28,615 nucleotides of DNA, taken from NCBI GenBank assembly GCA_002331025.1, contig DCYG01000009.1, positions 1-28,615 of the forward strand. Reading direction: 5' to 3'. The notes below the pieces were generated by a model. It searched no databases. It had not been told where the DNA came from and saw nothing but the letters and a program-made list of their open reading frames with translations. A program made the position numbers and the translations under genes. Positions 24,226 to 28,615 of the stretch are shown piece by piece. Source of the stretch: Firmicutes bacterium UBA2116. GTDB taxonomy: Bacteria; Bacillota; Clostridia; Tissierellales; Sedimentibacteraceae. Each line of letters starts with the position of its first letter. Within the stretch, counting starts at the first letter, position 1.

Positions 24226-25635
24226 ATGGAAAAAAATATTGAAAAAAAGAAAAGATTTAGAATTCCACATACATACGCACTGCTATTTCTTGTTATAGTA
24301 TTAGTCGCTGTCCTTACATACGTAATTCCGGCCGGTGAATTTGACCGTGCTGTAGATCCTGCAACCGACAGAATATTTGTGGTTCCTGACACTTATCATA
24401 GCGTTGAAGGCAATCCTCTGTCATTCTTCGATGTCTTTAAAGCTATCCCAAAAGGCATGGAAAACTCCGGATATATAATTTTCTTTGTTCTCATGATAGG
24501 AGGATCCTTCGGAATACTCCAGTCCACCGGCGCAATAGATTCCGGAATTGTAGAAGTAGTAAAACGAATGAAGGGTAAGGAAAAAGCGGTCATCCCTATC
24601 GTAATGTTTATTTTTTCTTTGGCAGGAGCAATTCTTGGTTCAGCAGAAGAAATGCTTCCGTTCTATCCAATAGTTATTTCTTTAGCCTTGGCTTTAGGAT
24701 TTGACACTCTCACAGGTACAGCAATGGTATTACTGGGAGCGGGTGCCGGTTTCGCAGGCGCCTTCCTTAATCCATTCACTGTGGGCATAGCTCAGGGAAT
24801 TGCCGGTCTTCCGTTGTTTTCAGGCATTGGATTTCGACTTATAGCATACACAATAATCTTAAGTGTAACTATTATATATGTATATAGATATGCAAACAAG
24901 ATTCAGAAAAATCCCGAATTAAGTGTTACATATGAAGAAGATATGATAAAACATAAAGAATTTAAATTCAATGATGAGGTTGAATTTACAGCAAGGCACA
25001 AGCTTGTAATGCTTATATTGGTTGCAGGGCTGTGTGTACTTGGATTCGGTGTTGTTAAGCTAGGCTTTTATATTACCGAATTGACGGCAATTTTTCTGAT
25101 TATAGGAATCTTCTCAGGCATAGCAGGAGGTCTGTCAATAGACAAAATTGCTCAGGAATTTATAAACGGAGCAAAGGAATTAGTCTACGGTGCTCTTGTA
25201 ATAGGACTGGCAACCTCAATAATGGTTGTTATGCAGGAAGGAAAAATAATGGACACTATAATATACAGCCTGGCAGGTCTGGTTCAGGGATTACCTCCTT
25301 CATTAAGCAGCATTGCAATGTTCATTGTTCAAAGCTTTATCAATTTTGTAATACCTTCAGGAAGCGGTCAGGCAGCAGCTTCAATGCCAATAATGGCTCC
25401 TATGGCAGATTTAGTCGGTATCTCCAGGCAGTCTGCAGTTCTGGCATTCCAATTTGGTGACGGATTCTCAAATGTTATTAATCCTACTTCAGGTTATTTT
25501 ATGGCTGCAATTGCAATAGGTGGTATAAAATGGGATAAATGGGCAAAATGGATGCTTCCCCTATTCCTAATATGGAGTTTAATAGGCGCTATTCTCTTGG
25601 CTATTTCAGTGATAATAGGATATGGACCATTCTAA
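24226..25635 (+). CDS. YfcC-family carrier 2
   Basis: A 469-residue carrier, paralogous to the first one. Shared landmarks are GSAEEMLPFYPIVISLAL (about 136-153), SGSGQAAASMPIM (about 377-389) and FQFGDGFSNVINPTSGYF (about 410-427). It has a longer, Lys-rich N-terminus (KNIEKKKRFRI) and a larger cytoplasmic loop near residue 225. Start ATG after AAGGAG, 11 bases past the M20 stop, so the two are co-expressed. A strong terminator follows. Confidence 0.9.
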   Translation: MEKNIEKKKRFRIPHTYALLFLVIVLVAVLTYVIPAGEFDRAVDPATDRIFVVPDTYHSVEGNPLSFFDVFKAIPKGMENSGYIIFFVLMIGGSFGILQSTGAIDSGIVEVVKRMKGKEKAVIPIVMFIFSLAGAILGSAEEMLPFYPIVISLALALGFDTLTGTAMVLLGAGAGFAGAFLNPFTVGIAQGIAGLPLFSGIGFRLIAYTIILSVTIIYVYRYANKIQKNPELSVTYEEDMIKHKEFKFNDEVEFTARHKLVMLILVAGLCVLGFGVVKLGFYITELTAIFLIIGIFSGIAGGLSIDKIAQEFINGAKELVYGALVIGLATSIMVVMQEGKIMDTIIYSLAGLVQGLPPSLSSIAMFIVQSFINFVIPSGSGQAAASMPIMAPMADLVGISRQSAVLAFQFGDGFSNVINPTSGYFMAAIAIGGIKWDKWAKWMLPLFLIWSLIGAILLAISVIIGYGPF

Positions 25636-25665
25636 ATGATTTCCGTCTTGTTAATACAATTTTAA

Positions 25666-25704
25666 AAATGAGGAAGTGTTTTTCTGACACTTCCTCATTT
25701 TTTT
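25666..25704. terminator. Bidirectional rho-independent terminator
   Basis: AAATGAGGAAGTGT (25666-25679) and ACACTTCCTCATTT (25687-25700) form a perfect 14-bp stem followed by T-runs on both strands. It ends the yfcC-M20 transcript and the small membrane-protein gene on the opposite strand. Confidence 0.92.
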
Positions 25705-25705
25705 A

Positions 25706-25810
25706 CTATTCATTATTCCCGTTATTTGCTTCTGCTTCTTTTATATTTATCAAATGAATTGCAACCAGTACAGTTATAGTTATTAAGCTTGCTAATATTA
25801 AAAATGACAT
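25706..25810 (-). CDS. Small membrane protein, 34 residues
   Basis: A short gene on the minus strand with an excellent ribosome site GGGAGG seven bases before the ATG. The product MSFLILASLITITVLVAIHL is one hydrophobic helix (about 2-22), followed by a charged tail, KEAEANNGNNE. It stops two bases before a bidirectional terminator, exactly as a genuine gene would. I do not recognise a family. Gene-like signals on both sides make it more credible than its length suggests. It occupies the gap between yfcC-like 2 and ytxC; the rest of that gap holds AT-rich upstream sequence and the ytxC terminator. Confidence 0.65.
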   Translation of the reverse strand: MSFLILASLITITVLVAIHLINIKEAEANNGNNE

Positions 25811-25913
25811 ATGTATTCCTCCCTTATATATATTCCCTTTCCCCTTTGTTATATTTTATAATATAAACCTTATGGTTTTCTTAATACTGTTTATATACCC
25901 AATTTATGTGTTT

Positions 25914-25937
25914 TAAAACGGGTGCCAAAAGACACCC
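25914..25937 (-). terminator. Likely terminator downstream of ytxC
   Basis: GGGTGCC (25920-25926) and GACACCC (25931-25937) form a short stem with an AAAA loop; on the minus strand GTTTTAAAAC follows. It lies about 60 bases past the ytxC stop codon, beyond a REP-like element. Confidence 0.5.
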
Positions 25938-25957
25938 TTATATTTACACTTACAGTA

Positions 25958-25999
25958 TAAGCGACTGACACCAAATCATAGATTTGGCTCATTTGCTTA
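25958..25999. repeat. Decayed copy of the REP-like palindrome, overlapping the ytxC stop
   Basis: The left arm TAAGCGACTGACACCAAATC matches the element at 12431 in 19 of 20 positions. The loop is ATA. The right arm keeps GATTTGG and terminal GCTTA but has lost the middle. The terminal TTA at 25997-25999 is the stop codon of ytxC on the minus strand. Confidence 0.75.
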
Positions 26000-26833
26000 A
26001 AGCAGGTCGCAATACTTGCAGCCCTTACACATTTCAATTTTACCTTCAAAAATCTTTTTTATGATTTCTATTGTATTCACAGCTTCTTTATTTCCCTTAT
26101 CTAATTTTTGTTCATGAAGTATTATTTTCTTAGGTGATACATTTAATAATATATTGATAACTGATTCATCATATGCCACCTTATTTACCAAATCACTTGA
26201 TAATTCCATATTACTTATATAAGTCAGCTTTTTCATATTTTTATCGTATACCTGAATTTTATTGTTTGTGTACATAACATTTACTAAATCATATTCCGCT
26301 TCTTCTGTCTCAGAAATCAATTTAATGATGCTTATAAAATCCATATATTCCTTTTTCATAAGATAGCTGTCAATACACCTTTCAACCACTTGTGCAGCAT
26401 AAAGTTTTATAAATTTCAATCTGAAGTTTATGAAACCATTTAAGTTTATCAAAGTCGAGCGCTCTAATATTTCTTTAAATTTGTTTTTAATAATAAGCTT
26501 AATTTTTACATCATTATCTATCTCATTTTCAATATCAGAAATAATATTGCCAACTTCATCCTCATCAAAATAAAAATAGCTTTCTTTTAATATGTTAATG
26601 CTTTCTAACTTTGTGTATTCAATTAACAACTTAGTTACTTTTCCTATTATATTTTCAATGTATTCCCTTTTATTTATTCTGTTGTCCGTAAAATACCTTA
26701 ATCTTATGTTTCCTTCGTCAGTTGATGATATTTCTATATTTATATCACTTTCATCTAAATTGGTTATTATTTTAATATTATTAAATACTTCATGATTTTC
26801 ATTTTCATTTAACTCTAATGATAAAAGCTCCAT
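25997..26833 (-). CDS. ytxC: Sporulation protein YtxC family
   Basis: A 278-residue soluble protein rich in Asp, Glu, Lys and Ile. The central segment LINLNGFINFRLKFIKLYAA (about 147-166), then DSYLMKKEYMDFISIIK, matches the YtxC family of sporulation-associated proteins, whose molecular role is not known. The C-terminus ends with a Cys cluster, MCKGCKYCDLL. The ATG is chosen because AGAGGAG lies 8 bases upstream; an extended frame starting at TTG would place the ribosome site inside the gene. A CCTCCC/GAGAGG pair could partly fold over that site. The stop codon lies in the REP-like element. Confidence 0.72.
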   Translation of the reverse strand: MELLSLELNENENHEVFNNIKIITNLDESDINIEISSTDEGNIRLRYFTDNRINKREYIENIIGKVTKLLIEYTKLESINILKESYFYFDEDEVGNIISDIENEIDNDVKIKLIIKNKFKEILERSTLINLNGFINFRLKFIKLYAAQVVERCIDSYLMKKEYMDFISIIKLISETEEAEYDLVNVMYTNNKIQVYDKNMKKLTYISNMELSSDLVNKVAYDESVINILLNVSPKKIILHEQKLDKGNKEAVNTIEIIKKIFEGKIEMCKGCKYCDLL

Positions 26834-26960
26834 CAAGTCACTCCTCTCTTTAAGGGAGGTCAATCGGCATCAGAAATGCCATATATTATTTGCACATTTG
26901 AAGCTTCATCAATAAATATACCCTGTAGATCGGATAAATTCTATTAATGTGTATAAAATA

Positions 26961-26999
26961 TTCTTATCAAAGAATTTTCGTTGATAAGAAATTTTTTTT
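26961..26999 (+). terminator. Orphan terminator-like hairpin within the pseudogene
   Basis: TTCTTATCAA and TTGATAAGAA are perfect 10-bp arms with a 10-base loop, followed by ATTTTTTTT on the plus strand. No plus-strand gene ends here, so it may be a chance product of the decayed coding sequence or the end of an unannotated RNA. Confidence 0.35.
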
Positions 27000-27318
27000 C
27001 ATTAATTAAATCTGTACATCCACCAATAAATCCATGACTGAAAAATTTATCAAAGCAACTCCGGATTTATATACAAACAAGTTATATTATATGATGTTTC
27101 ATATATCAATATACATGAACGAATTTAATGTCTGCTTCTTCCAAATAATATTTTAAAACCTTGGTCTGTATGCTGCAGGTTATGTACAGCATATCTCCCT
27201 ATTCTTGCTTACATTATATGCTATATCCTCGGGATAGTTTCTACTTAGAGTTTTTCCACCTTTAATAAGTTTTATTCCAGAGAACATTAAAACATTTCTG
27301 TAATAATCATAAAATGTG

Positions 27319-27327
27319 TGGTATAAT
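27319..27327 (+). promoter_or_regulatory. Extended -10 promoter of the vanZ-like gene
   Basis: TGGTATAAT (27319-27327) is an extended -10; no good -35 is seen. It lies about 60 bases before the vanZ-like ATG and inside the remnant of the opposite gene. Confidence 0.4.
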
Positions 27328-27384
27328 TTTTTATTATAATATGAACCTAACATATGGTTAAGTAACATTTTTATAGGAGCAATA

Positions 27385-27909
27385 ATGGACAATTATATTA
27401 AATACCTCATTGATATTATTGTACTGATTATAATATATTCTGTTTTTCTTTTTAATAAGTGGAAATCCAAAGGGAAGGGCATACTGCTTGTAAATACACT
27501 TTTGTATGTCTATATAGCTTTGGTTCTCTATGTGACCTTAATGCCTGTGGTTGTTTCACTTCCGTTCGTTTTTGACCATGCTTATATACCAATGAATATG
27601 CGGGCTTTTGACGATTATTTTTCAGGCAGAGCATATGCGGGACAACAGATTTTGCTAAATATAATTTTAATGATACCGTTCGGCTTTTTAATCCCTATCT
27701 TAAAGAAGCAGAATATATTTTCCTGCGCATTACAAACATTTTTATTCAGCTTGAGTATTGAATTGTTTCAACCTTTGATTAATGGTTTTAGATCCTCTGA
27801 TGTAACAGATTTAATTACAAATACGGTTGGCGGAATCATCGGGTATTTACTGTATCTGATTTTTAAGCCATTGATAAATACTTTATTAAATTTACTTAAG
27901 ACGAATTAA
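27385..27909 (+). CDS. VanZ-family membrane protein
   Basis: A 174-residue membrane protein with about five helices. The VanZ pattern is clear: LLNIILMIPFGFLIPIL (about 90-106), SLSIELFQPLI (about 122-132) and SDVTDLITNTVGGIIGYLLY (about 138-157). VanZ proteins of this kind are common in Firmicutes and are linked to glycopeptide tolerance in only a few cases; no van genes are nearby, so no resistance role is implied. Start ATG after ATAGGAGC. It is transcribed alone. Confidence 0.85.
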   Translation: MDNYIKYLIDIIVLIIIYSVFLFNKWKSKGKGILLVNTLLYVYIALVLYVTLMPVVVSLPFVFDHAYIPMNMRAFDDYFSGRAYAGQQILLNIILMIPFGFLIPILKKQNIFSCALQTFLFSLSIELFQPLINGFRSSDVTDLITNTVGGIIGYLLYLIFKPLINTLLNLLKTN

Positions 27910-27940
27910 TAATTATTTTCGATTTTTCCGAAATTTTTTA

Positions 27941-27969
27941 TTTACAAATTCGATATACTGTGGTATTAT
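27941..27969 (+). promoter_or_regulatory. Predicted promoter of the XRE gene
   Basis: TTTACA (27941-27946) and TATTAT (27964-27969) are spaced by 17 bases, about 30 bases before the XRE start. Confidence 0.6.
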
Positions 27970-27999
27970 ATATTTATAATTAATTATGAGGTAAATATA

Positions 28000-28371
28000 A
28001 TGACTTTTGGACAAAAGTTAAAATTAGCAAGAAAAAATAAAAATTATACTCAAAAGAATCTAGCAGATGCAATTGGAGCAAAGCATAATTCTGTCAGTGA
28101 TTGGGAAAATGATAAGAACAGGCCTGACCCCTACACTATAGAATTGATATGTAATGTTCTTGATGTTTCAGCAAATTATTTATTGGGTACGAAAGACCCA
28201 AAAGATTTTCTATCTCCCGAAGCTATTAATATAGCTCAGGCATATGACAAGGCAGATTTCAATAAACAAAACATAGTGCGTTTAACCTTGGGCTTTAATT
28301 TAAAACTTATTGAAAATGTTGCTGAAAATCCGACAGAATACAATGAATCCGACCGAACTATTATTAAATAA
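28000..28371 (+). CDS. XRE-family (phage-repressor-like) regulator
   Basis: A 123-residue protein. The helix-turn-helix covers about 1-65 (LKLARKNKNYTQKNLADAIG, then HNSVSDWENDKNRP and SANYLLGTKD), typical of small Cro/CI-type repressors. The C-terminal half has no recognised domain. Start ATG after GAGG. It is followed by 14 bases and a gene for a coiled-coil repeat protein on the same strand, probably one operon. No phage or conjugation genes are visible, so a mobile origin is only possible. Confidence 0.85.
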   Translation: MTFGQKLKLARKNKNYTQKNLADAIGAKHNSVSDWENDKNRPDPYTIELICNVLDVSANYLLGTKDPKDFLSPEAINIAQAYDKADFNKQNIVRLTLGFNLKLIENVAENPTEYNESDRTIIK

Positions 28372-28385
28372 GGAGATGTGAACAA

Positions 28386-28615
28386 ATGGATAACAGCAAA
28401 CAAATACTTCAGTCAATAACCGAAATGAATGAAAAAATGCAGAATGGTTTCGTAACAGTACATTCTGAAATTAAAGAAATTAAGTCTGATATGAGTGGCA
28501 TGAAAACTGACATAAATGACATAAAATCTGACATTGAGGGCGTGAAGTCCGGCATAAATGACATGAAATCCGACATTGAGGGCGTGAAGTCCGACATGAA
28601 TGACATGAAATCCGA
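28386..28615 (+). CDS. Heptad-repeat coiled-coil protein (partial)
   Basis: The first 76 residues of a protein running off the right edge. Start ATG with AAGGAG at the end of the XRE gene. After MDNSKQILQSITEMNEKMQ, from residue 33 the sequence settles into a 7-residue repeat, KSD[IM]xx[MVI], with hydrophobic residues at positions 4 and 7. This is the pattern of a long parallel coiled coil. No enzyme domain is visible yet. Such proteins often serve as rods or spacers; the XRE neighbour suggests shared control. The function is unknown. Confidence 0.75.
   Translation, partial: MDNSKQILQSITEMNEKMQNGFVTVHSEIKEIKSDMSGMKTDINDIKSDIEGVKSGINDMKSDIEGVKSDMNDMKS
28482..28615 (+). repeat. Tandem 21-bp repeats (42-bp higher order) in the coiled-coil gene
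   Basis: At least six units of 21 bases begin at 28482, 28503, 28524, 28545, 28566 and 28587, with a seventh cut by the edge. Alternating units are more alike (ATTGAGGGCGTGAAGTCCG against ATAAATGACATGAAATCCG), giving a 42-bp period. Near-identity of the last units points to recent expansion. Confidence 0.85.

Larger units (their letters stand above)
26900..27360 (-). pseudogene. Decayed DUF6873-like (GME/pentein-fold) gene
   Basis: Fragments in successive frames on the minus strand join into one protein. First comes GGKTLSRNYPEDIAYNVSK; after a frameshift, IGRYAVHNLQHTD; after another, KVLKYYLEEADIKFVHVY; then, past in-frame stops, FFSHGFIGGCTDLINEKK and, in yet another frame, LIEFIRSTG. Order and content resemble the DUF6873 family of clostridial proteins, as I remember it. 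The N-terminus is missing, because vanZ-like starts at 27385, and a middle part appears deleted. At least two frameshifts and three stops rule out a working product. This explains the 550-base region between ytxC and vanZ-like. Confidence 0.65.

Noticed and set aside
27180..27392. A 70-codon open frame on the minus strand as an intact small gene
   Set aside because: Its sequence continues as homologous fragments in other frames downstream, and it has no ribosome site; it is one piece of the DUF6873-like pseudogene.
27385..27909. Vancomycin or teicoplanin resistance determinant
   Set aside because: VanZ-family membership alone is common in Firmicutes; no vanA/H/X/R/S genes are nearby.
28409..28606. 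Open frame opposite the coiled-coil repeats
   Set aside because: It is repetitive only because the 21-bp units are read backwards; no ribosome site, and the plus-strand gene has full signals.
28482..28615. Regular repeats as a CRISPR array
   Set aside because: Period is 21 bases, units are contiguous without unique spacers, and they lie in frame in a coding sequence.
1..28615. tRNA, rRNA, riboswitch or insertion sequence
   Set aside because: None could be recognised; leaders before the operons are short or filled by operators and remnants.

Overview
This is a low-GC (AT-rich) chromosomal window with Shine-Dalgarno sites close to consensus and several GTG/TTG starts. It carries a likely YtxC sporulation gene, two TRAP transporter loci, two YfcC-type carriers and an ECF S-component. 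Together these suggest an anaerobic, endospore-forming Clostridia/Tissierellia-type Firmicute that lives on organic acids, amino-acid derivatives and polyamines. The species cannot be fixed from the sequence alone.

Layout. (1) 1-6300, minus strand: a catabolic locus with two related halves. One is dctQ-dctM-dctP plus an SDR dehydrogenase. The other is a second SDR followed by a second dctP cut by the window edge. A FadR/FCD-type GntR regulator lies between them. GTATAC-centred palindromes sit inside both outward promoters, and a degenerate second gntR 3' end survives next to the intact gene, so the locus looks like a decayed duplication. (2) 6320-7910, minus: a DUF1893 - DUF3842 - ECF S-component operon, probably vitamin or micronutrient uptake, with no energising module in the window. 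(3) 7950-10620, minus: a MoxR-type AAA+ ATPase and a VWA/MIDAS protein. (4) 10889-12433, plus: a secreted stalk-domain protein ending in a perfect 20-bp palindrome. (5) 12499-16215, minus: radA, a YbdG-type MscS channel and a NamA-type old yellow enzyme. (6) 16364-20785, plus: an XRE-cupin regulator and potABCD behind a consensus promoter. (7) 21100-25700, plus: yfcC-like 1, arsR-like, M20 deacylase/peptidase and yfcC-like 2, with TTTAAA-centred palindromes as likely ArsR sites. (8) 25700-28615: a 34-residue membrane peptide, ytxC, a decayed DUF6873-like gene, a VanZ-family protein, an XRE regulator, and the start of a protein built from 21-bp heptad-encoding repeats.

Working together: regions 1, 6 and 7 each pair an uptake system with a local regulator, and 1 and 7 also carry enzymes for the imported compound. 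The most interesting unexplained material lies between the called genes: three gene remnants (gntR 3' end, lipoyl domain, DUF6873-like), one unlisted small membrane-protein gene, and dispersed REP-like palindromes, two of which supply the stop codon of the adjacent gene. I saw no tRNA, rRNA, CRISPR array or complete insertion sequence. No single convincing new defence or biosynthetic system stands out. The DUF1893-DUF3842-ECF and AAA+-VWA operons are the best candidates for genes of unknown function acting together.
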